DNA of 64,000 nucleotides from Pseudomonadota bacterium (GCA_023443095.1 JAEZVV010000078.1:1-64000); one strand, 5' to 3'; positions 51,585-60,916 are shown, counted from the stretch's first letter. The notes: generated by a model from the letters alone, not told the origin. Made by a program: numbers and translations.

Positions 51585-52066
51585 GCGCCAGCGTCCAGGC
51601 GGCGGCCGGCACCGGGGCCGGGGGTCTGGTGAAAGCCGCTCTCTACGCTGACACGGATTCCGAGCAGGTCGTCGCGGTCGAAAGCGAGGAAAGTCGGAGC
51701 GAACTGCGCGACGTGACCGATCAGCCGCAGGTCGCTAGCGAAATGGTCCATCTGGCGCTGGATGTCGGGCAGTTCGTCCGCGGCGACCGGTTCGATGGCG
51801 AGCACCCGGCCTTTGAGCTGGAGCGAGCGGTGGGTCGACGGTTGGGACACCATGACGGCAAGACGCCAGCTGGCGGCGATGTCCTGTAGCAGGGCGGCCG
51901 CCCGACTGCGCACCAGCACCAGGCGCAGTTCGTCACCGGCGGCGCCGACGCGGCAGGCAACGGCCTTGGCGACCGACGGCCGTAAGTGGGCATTGGCGGC
52001 GGCGACGGTGATCGATTGCCCGGCTTGGATGAAAGCGGCGTTGTCGAGGTCGATCCGGTAGGACAC
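51581..52066 (-). CDS. PNPOx-like split-barrel protein
   Basis: 161 residues from GTG 52066, with GGAG upstream. Split-barrel FMN-binding pattern: VACRVGAAGDELRLVLVRSR, LAVMVSQPSTHRSLQLKGRV. Its stop overlaps the start of the GAF gene (4 bp). The two genes together probably form a sensing pair. No enzymatic role is certain. Confidence 0.72.
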   Translation of the reverse strand: MSYRIDLDNAAFIQAGQSITVAAANAHLRPSVAKAVACRVGAAGDELRLVLVRSRAAALLQDIAASWRLAVMVSQPSTHRSLQLKGRVLAIEPVAADELPDIQRQMDHFASDLRLIGHVAQFAPTFLAFDRDDLLGIRVSVESGFHQTPGPGAGRRLDAGA

Positions 52067-52299
52067 CCGGGGCTCCGGCGGCGGTAGTGACAGCGCGGAT
52101 CCTAAAGCGGGCCACCGAGCTCCGGTAGTGCGGATTCGGCTTGTTGTGGCGAACTTGCCTTTTCCTGGCCGGCGAGCTGTGGCACGGTCGGCTTGGTGTG
52201 GTGAATAGCGTGCAGGAGGAGCGGGATGGTCGATACCGAGGCTTGGGTCGTGGCGGCGGGGTCGCGCGGGCGCGTTGCGTTGGCGGTGCGGCGGCCACG

Positions 52300-53190
52300 A
52301 TGAAACGGCGGGAGCTGCTGCTGGCGGCTGCCGCGGCGCCGCTGACGGCGGTTGCGAGGCCGGCGGCGATCCGCCGCGTCATTCCCGCTACCGGCGAATC
52401 GATCCCGGCGGTCGGCATGGGCACCTGGCTGACGTTCGACGTCGGCAGCGGCGTCTTCGAGCGCAGCCGGCGGCGTGAAGTGCTGGCCGAGTTCGCTGCT
52501 GCCGGCGGCGGCATGATTGATTCCAGCCCGATGTACGGTCGTTCCGAGGAGGTGGTGGGTCAACTGCTGCCCCAGGTTCGACTGACGGGCAGGCTTTTTT
52601 CAGCGACCAAGGTGTGGTCGGCCTTCGACCGGGTCGGCGTGGCCCAGCTCGAGCAGAGCCTCAAGCTCTGGGGGCTGCCGCGGCTGGATCTGGTGCAGGT
52701 GCACAACCTGCTCAACTGGCGCGGCCACCTGCCGATGCTGCGACGGGCGAAAGAGGCCGGAAAGATCCGTACCATCGGCGTCACCACCTCGCACGGCCGT
52801 GCTTTCGACGAGATGGCCAGCCTGCTCAAGTCCGAGCCGGTCGACTTCATGCAGGTGAGCTACAGCCTAGCCGATACCAGCGCGGCGCCGCTGCTCGAGC
52901 TTGCTGCCCGGCGCGGCGTGGCCGTGATCGTCAACCGGCCTTTCGACGGCGGCCAGCAGTTCGACCGGATTCGGGAGCCTGCGCCGCCCGATTGGGCCCG
53001 TGCCGCCGGCTGCAGCAACTGGCCGGAGTTCTTTCTCAAGTGGGTGATTGCCCATCCCGCCGTCACCTGCGCCATTCCGGCCACCACCAACCCGCAGCAC
53101 ATGGCGCAGAACATGGCGGCTGCCACTGGACCCTTGCCCGATGCCGCGTTGCGCGAGCGGATGTGGCAGCACTGGTTGACCCTGCGTTGA
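52300..53190 (+). CDS. Tat-exported aldo/keto reductase
   Basis: 296 residues. MKRRELLLAAAAAPLTAVAR is a twin-arginine-like signal. The tetrad is Asp74 and Tyr79 (MIDSSPMYG), Lys104 (SATKVW) and His135 (LVQVHN). Some Tat-exported AKRs are known; the cofactor supply outside the cytoplasm would be odd. ATG 52300 is the first residue of the signal peptide; the frame is open further upstream without similarity. Confidence 0.83.
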   Translation: MKRRELLLAAAAAPLTAVARPAAIRRVIPATGESIPAVGMGTWLTFDVGSGVFERSRRREVLAEFAAAGGGMIDSSPMYGRSEEVVGQLLPQVRLTGRLFSATKVWSAFDRVGVAQLEQSLKLWGLPRLDLVQVHNLLNWRGHLPMLRRAKEAGKIRTIGVTTSHGRAFDEMASLLKSEPVDFMQVSYSLADTSAAPLLELAARRGVAVIVNRPFDGGQQFDRIREPAPPDWARAAGCSNWPEFFLKWVIAHPAVTCAIPATTNPQHMAQNMAAATGPLPDAALRERMWQHWLTLR

Positions 53191-53205
53191 GCGCCTGCGC
53201 TTGAT

Positions 53206-53224
53206 GCGAATCAGCCGCATTCGC
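53206..53224. promoter_or_regulatory. Inverted repeat before the POR operon
   Basis: GCGAAT-N7-ATTCGC lies 50-70 bp before the porG-like start. Its position suits an operator, but no regulator is identified. Confidence 0.3.
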
Positions 53225-53275
53225 GAACGCCTGCGCAATATGGTGGTTCATCGAAAAAATGCGACGGGGGAGACG

Positions 53276-53857
53276 ATGTTCCAGATCCGCATACATGGCC
53301 GCGGCGGCCAGGGGGTGGTGACCGCCGCCGAGATGCTGTCGCTCGCGGCTTTCACCGAGGGCCATTACGCCCAGGCTTTCCCGAGTTTCGGCTCCGAACG
53401 CACCGGTGCACCGGTGACGGCTTTCGCCCGGATCGACGACAAGGAGATCCGTCTGCGCGAACCGATCGTCGAGCCCGATGCGGTGCTGGTCCAGGACCGC
53501 ACCCTGCTGCACCAGGTCGACGTGTTCCAGGGCCTGAGCCCGCAGGGTTACGTGCTGATCAACAGCTCGCATTCGATCGCCGAGCTCGGGCTCGAGGACC
53601 TGGTCGAACGTCTGCCGCGCGGGCGGGTGTTGCTGCTGCCCGCCACCCAGTTTGCGATGCGATACATCGGCCGGCCGCTGCCGGGCGCAGCCCTGCTCGC
53701 CGGTTTTGCGGCGATGAGCGGAAAGATCTCGCTCGCCTCGGTGCAGGCGGCTTACCGAGAGCGTTTTGCCGGCAAGATCGCCCAGGCCAACGCCGACGTG
53801 GCGCAAGCCGCTTTCGACTTCGTGCAAAAGGAAATTCAGGAGGCGAGCCATGCTTAA
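53276..53857 (+). CDS. 2-oxoacid:ferredoxin oxidoreductase gamma subunit
   Basis: 193 residues from ATG 53276, with GGGGGAGACG upstream. The gamma-domain signature is IRIHGRGGQGVVTAAEMLS, then FPSFGSERTGAPVTAF and the SLPGAALLAGFA-like PGAALLAGFAAM. It binds the CoA-side of the enzyme with the alpha subunit. It overlaps the next gene by 8 bp. Confidence 0.94.
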   Translation: MFQIRIHGRGGQGVVTAAEMLSLAAFTEGHYAQAFPSFGSERTGAPVTAFARIDDKEIRLREPIVEPDAVLVQDRTLLHQVDVFQGLSPQGYVLINSSHSIAELGLEDLVERLPRGRVLLLPATQFAMRYIGRPLPGAALLAGFAAMSGKISLASVQAAYRERFAGKIAQANADVAQAAFDFVQKEIQEASHA

Positions 53858-55103
53858 GCAGATCGAGGGATCGCAGGCGGTGGCCGAGGCCGTGGCCCTG
53901 TGCCGGCCGGAAGTGATCTGTGCGTATCCGATCTCGCCGCAGACCCACATCGTCGAAGGCGTGGGCGCGCTCGTGAAAAAAGGCCAGCTCACCGATTGCG
54001 AGTTCGTCAACGTCGAAAGCGAGTTCGCCGCCATGAGCGTGGCGATCGGCGCTTCGGCTGCGGGCGCACGCGCTTACACCGCGACCGCCAGCCAGGGCCT
54101 GCTCTTCATGGCCGAGGCGGTCTACAACGCGTCCGGCCTGGGGCTGCCCATCGTCATGACGGTGGCCAACCGTGCTCTCGGCGCGCCGATCAATATCTGG
54201 AACGACCATTCCGACTCGATGAGCCAGCGCGATTGCGGCTGGATCCAGCTTTTTGCCGAGACCAACCAGGAAGCGCTTGACCTGCACATCCAGGCCTTCC
54301 GTCTGGCCGAGGAACTCAGCCTGCCGGTGATGGTGTGTATGGACGGTTACATCCTCACCCACGCTTTCGAGCGGCTCGACATCCCCGAGCAAGCCCAGGT
54401 CGACGCCTTCCTGCCGCCCTACGAGCCGCGCCAGGTGCTTGACCCCGCCGAACCGGTGTCGATCGGCGCCATGGTCGGCCCCGAAGCCTTTATGGAAGTG
54501 CGCTACCTCGCTCACGCCAAGCAGATGCAGGCGCTCGACCTGATCCCGCAGATCGCGGCCGAGTTCAAGCAAGTGTTCGGCCGCGATTCGGGCGGGCTCA
54601 CCCAGACCTACCGCACCGAGGACGCCGAAACCATCGTCGTCGCCCTCGGTTCGGTGCTGGGAACGATCAAGGACACGGTCGACGAGATGCGCGAGGCCGG
54701 CATCAAGATCGGCGTGCTCGGCATCAAGAGCTTCCGCCCCTTCCCGCTTGCCGCCGTGCGTTCGGCCCTGCAACACGCCAAACGCATCGTCGTGATCGAA
54801 AAAAGCCTGGCGGTAGGCATAGGCGGCATCGTCGCCACCGACGTGCGGATGGCGATGAGCGGAATCGACGTGAAGGGTTACACCGTGATCGCCGGCCTCG
54901 GCGGCCGCTCGATCACCAAGGCCAGCCTGCACCGCACCCTGAACGCAGCGCTCGCCGACCAGCTCGAGCGGGTGAGTTTCATGGACCTCGAAACCGGCAT
55001 GGTCGAACGCCACCTGCAGCGCGAACGGGAGAAGCGCCGCACCGGGCCGATTGCCGAAGCCTTGTTGCGCGACGTCGGCACCGTGGCCGCGCGCGTGAGC
55101 TGA
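53850..55103 (+). CDS. 2-oxoacid:ferredoxin oxidoreductase alpha subunit
   Basis: 417 residues, CAGGAGGCGAGCC upstream. The signature EVICAYPISPQTHIVEGVG, VNVESEFAAMSVAIGASAAG and ATASQGLLFMAEAVY mark the TPP-binding pyrimidine domain. C-terminal transketolase-C-like part with IVVIEKSLAVGIGG. With gamma and beta it oxidises pyruvate or a similar 2-oxoacid to acyl-CoA and CO2. Confidence 0.95.
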   Translation: MLKQIEGSQAVAEAVALCRPEVICAYPISPQTHIVEGVGALVKKGQLTDCEFVNVESEFAAMSVAIGASAAGARAYTATASQGLLFMAEAVYNASGLGLPIVMTVANRALGAPINIWNDHSDSMSQRDCGWIQLFAETNQEALDLHIQAFRLAEELSLPVMVCMDGYILTHAFERLDIPEQAQVDAFLPPYEPRQVLDPAEPVSIGAMVGPEAFMEVRYLAHAKQMQALDLIPQIAAEFKQVFGRDSGGLTQTYRTEDAETIVVALGSVLGTIKDTVDEMREAGIKIGVLGIKSFRPFPLAAVRSALQHAKRIVVIEKSLAVGIGGIVATDVRMAMSGIDVKGYTVIAGLGGRSITKASLHRTLNAALADQLERVSFMDLETGMVERHLQREREKRRTGPIAEALLRDVGTVAARVS

Positions 55104-55112
55104 GAGGACGCC

Positions 55113-56174
55113 ATGCCAGAGACCACGATCAAGTTCTACCAGACCGGCACCTTCACCGTCGGCAACCGCCTGCTCGCGCCCGAACAACGCTCGGTGCAGG
55201 CCTCGATGGAGCGGACCAATTCGCTCAACTCCGGCCACCGCGCCTGCCAGGGCTGCGGCGAGGCGCTCGGCGCCCGCTACGCGATCGACGCCGCGATGCG
55301 CGCCACCCAGCGCCAGCTGATCGCCGCCAACGCCACCGGCTGCCTCGAAGTCTTTTCCACGCCTTACCCCGAAACTTCGTGGCAGATTCCGTGGCTGCAT
55401 TCGCTGTTTGGCAATACCGCGGCGGTCGCCACCGGCATCGCCGCGGCGCTCAAGGTCAAGGCGGCCAAGGGCGGCAATGCCGCCACCCGGGTGATCGCGC
55501 AGGGCGGCGACGGCGGCACCACCGACATCGGCTTTGGCTGCCTGTCGGGCATGTTCGAGCGCAACGACGACGTGCTTTACATCTGCTACGACAACGCGGC
55601 CTACATGAACACCGGCGTCCAGCGCTCAAGCGCGACGCCGCCCACCGCCCGTACCGCCACCACCCAGGCGGTCGGCGCTCACCCGGGCAATACCTTTGGC
55701 CAGGGCAAAAACGTGCCGCTGATCGCGATGGCGCATGGGATCCCTTATGTAGCGACCGCCACCGTGGCCGACCTGCACGACCTCGAAGCCAAGGTCGAAC
55801 GCGCGATGTCGTTCCGCGGCGCCCGTTACCTGCACATCCTGGTGCCCTGCCCGCTGGGCTGGGGAGCGGCCTCGAAAGACACGATCAAGCTCGCGCGCCT
55901 GGCCAAGGAGACCGGCCTCTTCCCGGTCTTTGAGGCCGAATACGGCGAGGTGACCCGGGTTTCGAAGATCCGCCGCCCGACGCCGGTCGAGGACTATCTC
56001 AGGCCGCAGAAGCGTTTCGCCCACCTCTTCGGCGCCAAGGGCGACGGCGCAGCGCTGGTCCGCCTGCAGGCGATTGCCGACAGCAACATCCGCAAGTTCG
56101 GGCTGATGGGCGCCGAGGAAAGCGAACCCATCCCGACGCCGGTGCAGGCGGACGAACGCGCCGCCCGCGTGTAA
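55113..56174 (+). CDS. 2-oxoacid:ferredoxin oxidoreductase beta subunit
   Basis: 353 residues. CxxC of the iron-sulfur site is HRACQGCGEAL (Cys45, Cys48) with a further Cys76 in TGCLEVF. The TPP site is GGDGGTTDIGFGC and CYDNAAYMNTGVQRS. With the alpha and gamma subunits it forms the PorABG enzyme. The operon order is gamma-alpha-beta-diaphorase. Confidence 0.95.
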   Translation: MPETTIKFYQTGTFTVGNRLLAPEQRSVQASMERTNSLNSGHRACQGCGEALGARYAIDAAMRATQRQLIAANATGCLEVFSTPYPETSWQIPWLHSLFGNTAAVATGIAAALKVKAAKGGNAATRVIAQGGDGGTTDIGFGCLSGMFERNDDVLYICYDNAAYMNTGVQRSSATPPTARTATTQAVGAHPGNTFGQGKNVPLIAMAHGIPYVATATVADLHDLEAKVERAMSFRGARYLHILVPCPLGWGAASKDTIKLARLAKETGLFPVFEAEYGEVTRVSKIRRPTPVEDYLRPQKRFAHLFGAKGDGAALVRLQAIADSNIRKFGLMGAEESEPIPTPVQADERAARV

Positions 56175-56185
56175 GGAGACCGACG

Positions 56186-57808
56186 ATGGAAAAACCCTTT
56201 GCAATCACGCTAGACGTCGGCTCGTCGCTTGCCAACAAGACCGGCTCGTGGCGCACCGAAAAACCGGTCTACCTCGACCGGCTGCCGCCCTGCAACGCCC
56301 AGTGCCCGGCAGGCGAAGACATCCAGGGCTGGCTGTTTCACGCCGAAGGCGGCAACTACGAAGCGGCATGGCGCCACCTGAGCCGCGACAACCCCTTCCC
56401 CGCGATCATGGGGCGGGTCTGCTACCACTCGTGCGAAACCGCGTGCAACCGCGGCCAGCTCGACGAAGCGGTCGGCATCAACTCGGTCGAACGCTTCCTG
56501 GGCGACCAGGCGAACAAGCTGGGCTGGACCTTCGCCGCGCCCGAACGGGAGAGCGGCAAGAAAGTGCTGGTGGTCGGCGCCGGGCCGTCAGGAATGAGCG
56601 CGGCCTACCACCTGCGGCGGCTTGGCCATGCGGTGCACGTGATCGAAGCGGGGCCGCTGCTGGGCGGAATGATGCGTTTCGGAATCCCGAAATACCGCCT
56701 GCCGCGCGAAGTGCTCGAGGCCGAGATGAACCGCGTCCTTGCGCTGGGAGTGACGGTCCAGCTCAACACCAAGGTCGACGACATCCTCGCCACCATGAAG
56801 GCGGGGGCTTTTGACGCCGCCTTTCTGGCGGTGGGGGCGCACATCGGCCGCCGCGCCTTCATCCCGGCGGGCGACGCCACCCACATGCTCGACGCCGTTT
56901 CGCTCCTGCGTTCGATGGAAGGCGAGGACCGGCCCATGCTCGGCCGCCGGGTGGTGGTCTACGGCGGCGGCAATACCGCGATCGACGTGGCGCGCACCGC
57001 CAAGCGCATGGGAGCCGAGCCCATCATCGTCTATCGCCGCACCCGCGACCGGATGCCGGCGCACGACTTCGAAGTCGAAGAAGCGCTGCAGGAAGGGGTG
57101 ATGGTCAAGTGGCTGTCGACCATCGCCCAGGCCGGCCAGAAGGAGCTGAGAATCGAGAAGATGGCGCTCGACGACAAGGGCTTTCCGCAGCCGACCGGCG
57201 AGTTCGAGACTATCGCCGCCGATACCTTGGTTCTGGCCCTGGGTCAGGACGTCGATCTCGGCCTGCTCGATGGCGTTCCCGGCCTGCAGGTCAAGGACGG
57301 CGTGGTCGAAGTCGACGCCCAGATGATGACGGGTTATGCCGGCATCTTTGCCGGCGGTGACATGGTGCCGGCCGAACGCAACGTGACGGTGGCGATCGGC
57401 CACGGCAAGAAGGCCGCCCGCAACATCGACGCCTGGCTGCGCGGCGGCATCTACCAGCCGCCGCCCAAACACGAGCTGGCGAGTTTCGATCGGCTCAACC
57501 CCTGGTATTACGCCGACGCGCCCAAGACCGTGCGGCCGACGCTCGACATCGTGCGTCGGCAGTCGAGCTTCGACGAAGTCCAGGGCGGGCTGACCGAGAC
57601 CAACGCGCTTTTCGAAGCGCGCCGCTGTCTGTCCTGTGGCAACTGCTTCGAATGCGACAACTGCTACGGCGTCTGCCCCGACAACGCCGTGATCAAGCTC
57701 GGGCCGGGCCTACGCTTCGAGTTCAATTACGACTACTGCAAGGGCTGCGGCGTGTGTGTGGCCGAATGCCCTTGCGGCGCGATCAAGATGGTGCCCGAGG
57801 CGATCTGA
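56186..57808 (+). CDS. GltD-type NAD(P)H diaphorase fused to a 4Fe-4S ferredoxin domain
   Basis: 540 residues, AAGGAG upstream. N-terminal GltD-like iron-sulfur Cys set (CNAQCPAGED, CYHSCETACNRG), then FAD motif VVGAGPSGMSAAYHLRRLG and NAD(P) motif VVYGGGNTAIDVARTA. The C-terminal domain (481-540) holds CLSCGNCFECDNCYGVCP and CKGCGVCVAECPCGAI, two Fe-S centres of ferredoxin type. It would pass electrons between the 2-oxoacid enzyme and NAD(P). It replaces a separate PorD. Confidence 0.93.
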   Translation: MEKPFAITLDVGSSLANKTGSWRTEKPVYLDRLPPCNAQCPAGEDIQGWLFHAEGGNYEAAWRHLSRDNPFPAIMGRVCYHSCETACNRGQLDEAVGINSVERFLGDQANKLGWTFAAPERESGKKVLVVGAGPSGMSAAYHLRRLGHAVHVIEAGPLLGGMMRFGIPKYRLPREVLEAEMNRVLALGVTVQLNTKVDDILATMKAGAFDAAFLAVGAHIGRRAFIPAGDATHMLDAVSLLRSMEGEDRPMLGRRVVVYGGGNTAIDVARTAKRMGAEPIIVYRRTRDRMPAHDFEVEEALQEGVMVKWLSTIAQAGQKELRIEKMALDDKGFPQPTGEFETIAADTLVLALGQDVDLGLLDGVPGLQVKDGVVEVDAQMMTGYAGIFAGGDMVPAERNVTVAIGHGKKAARNIDAWLRGGIYQPPPKHELASFDRLNPWYYADAPKTVRPTLDIVRRQSSFDEVQGGLTETNALFEARRCLSCGNCFECDNCYGVCPDNAVIKLGPGLRFEFNYDYCKGCGVCVAECPCGAIKMVPEAI

Positions 57809-57809
57809 T

Positions 57810-58739
57810 TCACTGCAGGGCGCGGGCGAGGGCGGCGGTGTAGCTGCCGTCGTCCGCCGCCAGGATCTGGGTGATGACCGGGTTTGCGTTGCCGGCCGCG
57901 TAGACGTCGAAGCGCAACTGCGCCGGGCGGGCGCTCGTGGCGTTGGCAAGCGTCGACACCTTGACCGAGGAACTGTCGGGCGCGGTCATCGTCAGCACCT
58001 GCAGGCCGTTCACGGTGCTGCTCGCGAGCTTGAGCGGCTGGGCGGCAAAGCGCGGGGTGGCGACGCTCATCGTCGCGCTGTCGAGGACCACGGTCGAGCC
58101 GAAGCCCACCGCCACTAGGCTGACGTCGCCGTAGGTGTCGGCACGGCTGTTGCGAACGACGCCGAGCTGGCCGACCAGGGCCATGGCGTTGTCAGGCCGG
58201 CGATCGGCGCGCAGCGCGCCGCTGATCGTCTGGTTGATGCCGTCGCCGGGAACGGCGCGGTAGACCACGTTCTGCAGATCGAAGTTCGCACCCACCAGGT
58301 TGGTGCGGATCGCAGTCTGCGTCACCACGAGCCCGGTGGTGTTTACGACCCCCGAAGTCAACAAGCCGCCCCTGTCCTCACAGCTGACGAAGGTCGCGCT
58401 GTTTGCGCTGGGGTTGGCAAAAGCGAAAAACACCGAGCCTGCCGCGGCGCAGGGCACGCTGCGCGAGGTTCCGCCGGCTTCCTGCATCAGTTCGAAGGCA
58501 CGATCGAGCGAAGCGCTGAGGCCGGAAGCGCGCTCAAAGGCGATGGCTCCGATCGCCGCCGCATCGAGATAGGTCGCGGCATTGATCTGCAAGGCAGCCG
58601 CCGGCGGGTTGGTGCTGCCGCCGGACGATGGGCTGTCGCTCGAACCGCCACCGCAGGCTGCGACCAGGAAAACGGCGGCGAGCGCCAGGGCGCCGGTCAG
58701 ACATCGAGCCGAGCGAGCGGGTTGATGGGAAGGGGTCAT
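57810..58739 (-). CDS. Lipoprotein of unknown function (first tandem copy)
   Basis: 309 residues. Lipobox VAAC (Cys29) then a Ser/Gly-rich linker (GGGSSDSPSSGGS). No enzyme motif. It shares layout and the ending ARALQ with the upstream neighbour at 58914: LQINAATYLDAAAIGAIAFE here versus PQIDGNNYLDAFGVTSIAFA there. AAGGAGAACCACC precedes the ATG. Confidence 0.7.
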   Translation of the reverse strand: MTPSHQPARSARCLTGALALAAVFLVAACGGGSSDSPSSGGSTNPPAAALQINAATYLDAAAIGAIAFERASGLSASLDRAFELMQEAGGTSRSVPCAAAGSVFFAFANPSANSATFVSCEDRGGLLTSGVVNTTGLVVTQTAIRTNLVGANFDLQNVVYRAVPGDGINQTISGALRADRRPDNAMALVGQLGVVRNSRADTYGDVSLVAVGFGSTVVLDSATMSVATPRFAAQPLKLASSTVNGLQVLTMTAPDSSSVKVSTLANATSARPAQLRFDVYAAGNANPVITQILAADDGSYTAALARALQ

Positions 58740-58913
58740 GGTGGTTCTCCTTGTGCCGCGCCGAAGGCGGTGGGCGGATCAAAGGCCTCAACAGGCAGAA
58801 TCTCCCCGTGGCCGGGGACGGTAAACCATGGTCCGACCCACTGGAGGCGGGCTGTTGCGGACCGGCAACGTCAGGCTCCTCGAGGCATGAATCGGAGCCG
58901 GGCATAACGAGGC

Positions 58914-59807
58914 TTATTGCAGAGCGCGTTCGAGAGCAGCCTTGATCTGCGGGTCGTTTGCGGGCCAGGTCTTGTTTTGCTGTGCCGTGTCACCGGCGCC
59001 GCGGAAGAGCCGCATCAGGTAAGTCGCCGAGCTGCCCGACGAGGCGTCGCTGACTTCGAGATAAGAACCGTCGGGCGCTCGCGCGACGACGGCGGTGAAA
59101 GTCACTCCGACTTCGAGCGGCTGCACCGGGAAACGCGGCGACTGGATCCGGACCAGTCCGAGCGCGGGCCGGGTATTGCCGTTGGCGTCCGGCGCCGAGC
59201 GGCCGAGGCTGAGATCGGTGTAATTGTCGGCGCGGCCCAGGCGAAGGACCGAAAACTGGCCGGAGATGGTGCGGCTGAGTTCGGCCGAACGGCGTACGGT
59301 GACGGTTCCGTTGGCCGTTTCTGCGGCCGAGTCCTTGGGGTAGGCGATGTAGTAGCCGAAGTTGACCAGGCTGAAGTCGCCGGCCGCCAGTTGGGTCCGG
59401 CCGGAGAAATCGCCCGCGCTCAGCGACGTCGCTTCGAGCGCACCGGTTTCGTAGAGATGTTGTCCGTCGTCGCAGCCCGCAAATTCGAAGCGGTAGTTGT
59501 TGCCGGGCCGGGTCAGGACGATCGATCCGCCGCGGAGGCAGGCATAAGCGCCGGGCTGGCCCTGAAGGGCGAGTGCGGCGGCGAAGGCGGTGTCGGTTGC
59601 ATCCAGCAGCAGGTCGGTGCGGGCGAAGGCGATACTCGTCACGCCAAAGGCGTCGAGGTAGTTGTTGCCGTCGATCTGAGGTGCCGTCGGGAAACTGGGA
59701 GCGGCGCCGCCACCGGTGGAACTGTCGAAGGAGCCGCTGCCGCAGGCGGCGAGGGTGGCAGCAAGCGCGAGGGCGGCACTGCTCAAGGCGAGACGGCTGA
59801 GCTTCAT
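58914..59807 (-). CDS. Lipoprotein of unknown function (second tandem copy)
   Basis: 297 residues from ATG 59807. Lipobox LAAC (Cys22), then GSGSFDSSTGGG. It is a diverged paralogue of the 57810 product, with a shared N-terminal YLDA...IAF motif and ERALQ end, and with a mid-region R-T-ISG element (LSRTISGQFSVLRLGRADNY versus INQTISGALRADRR). No domain is recognised. It lies 174 bp upstream on the same strand. Confidence 0.7.
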   Translation of the reverse strand: MKLSRLALSSAALALAATLAACGSGSFDSSTGGGAAPSFPTAPQIDGNNYLDAFGVTSIAFARTDLLLDATDTAFAAALALQGQPGAYACLRGGSIVLTRPGNNYRFEFAGCDDGQHLYETGALEATSLSAGDFSGRTQLAAGDFSLVNFGYYIAYPKDSAAETANGTVTVRRSAELSRTISGQFSVLRLGRADNYTDLSLGRSAPDANGNTRPALGLVRIQSPRFPVQPLEVGVTFTAVVARAPDGSYLEVSDASSGSSATYLMRLFRGAGDTAQQNKTWPANDPQIKAALERALQ

Positions 59808-60007
59808 TTTTCCGGGGCGGCGATGGGCTTGGCCGCCCACTATAGGCAGCCTGCAGCGGCCGTGCTTGTCGGCGACGGCTCTACGGGGCCCGGAGGCCGC
59901 TGACGGGCCGAGAGTGTGGGTCGGGCGCGACACCGGCCGCGCCTTCGAGCCTTCTTCAGCCCCTGGCTGCGCCCGCGATCGCGGGGCGGGTTTGGAGTCT
60001 GCCGCCG

Positions 60008-60916
60008 TCAGGCGGCGCGCCGGGCGGCCGCGGCATTGCCGGCGCGGGTCTGGGCCGAGCGGCCGAGCTGGGCGCTGATCCATTGGCCGGTATCGACCAG
60101 GCTGTCGAAATCGACCCCGGTTGTTATCCCCAGCCCGCGCAGCAAGTACAAGACGTCTTCGGTCGCCACATTGCCGGTGGCGCCCTTCGCGTAAGGGCAG
60201 CCGCCGAGACCGGCGACGCTGGCGTCGAAGGTCGAGATGCCCAGCTCCAGGCAGGCGTAGATGTTGGCGATCGCCTGGCCGTAGGTGTCGTGGAAGTGGC
60301 CCGAGACATCGGCGAGCTCGTAGACCGACAAGGCCGCCTCGATCGCGGCCTGGGTGGCGAGCGGGGTGCCGGTGCCGATGGTGTCGGCCACGCCGACGTG
60401 TTGCACTCCTATGCCCTTCATCAGCCGCGCGACCTGAGCCACGGCTTGCGGCCTGACCTCGCCCTGGTAGGGGCAGCCCAAGGCGCAGGAAATCGCCCCG
60501 CGCACCCGCACGCCGGCGGCAAGAGCGGCCGCGGTCACCGGCCGAAAGCGCTCGATGCTCTCCTCGATCGAACAGTTGATATTGCGCTGCGAGAAGGCTT
60601 CGCTCGCGGCGGCAAACACCACGATTTCGTCGGGCCGAGTCGCCGCTGCTGCTTCCCAGCCTTTCAGGTTAGGCACCAACACCGAATAGCTGACGCCGGG
60701 CCTGCGGGCTATCGCCTTCATCACCTCGGCGCCGTCGGCCATCTGCGGCACCCACTTGGGGCTGACGAAGGAGGTGACTTCGATCGCCGGCAGGCCGGCG
60801 GCCGCCAGGCGCTCGACCAGCTCGATTTTTATCGCCGCGGGAATCGTCTGTTTCTCGTTTTGCAGCCCGTCGCGCGGCCCGACTTCGACCAACTGGACTC
60901 GACTCGGCAGGTTCAT
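60008..60916 (-). CDS. mvaB: Hydroxymethylglutaryl-CoA lyase
   Basis: 302 residues from ATG 60916, with AAGGAAGGAAACC upstream. Motifs: VGPRDGLQNEK, IEVTSFVSPKWVPQMADG, SGHFHDTYGQAIANI with the metal His pair, and AGLGGCPYAKGATGNVATED with the catalytic Cys. It splits HMG-CoA to acetoacetate and acetyl-CoA, the last step of leucine degradation. Confidence 0.96.
   Translation of the reverse strand: MNLPSRVQLVEVGPRDGLQNEKQTIPAAIKIELVERLAAAGLPAIEVTSFVSPKWVPQMADGAEVMKAIARRPGVSYSVLVPNLKGWEAAAATRPDEIVVFAAASEAFSQRNINCSIEESIERFRPVTAAALAAGVRVRGAISCALGCPYQGEVRPQAVAQVARLMKGIGVQHVGVADTIGTGTPLATQAAIEAALSVYELADVSGHFHDTYGQAIANIYACLELGISTFDASVAGLGGCPYAKGATGNVATEDVLYLLRGLGITTGVDFDSLVDTGQWISAQLGRSAQTRAGNAAAARRAA

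Noticed and set aside
52180..52196. TGGCAC followed by TTGG as a second sigma-54 promoter
   Set aside because: The spacing is seven instead of five and the -12 lacks GC, so it fails the consensus.
53766..53849. Upstream start for the POR alpha subunit
   Set aside because: The added 28 residues are basic frame overlap with the gamma gene; the SD CAGGAGG points to 53850.
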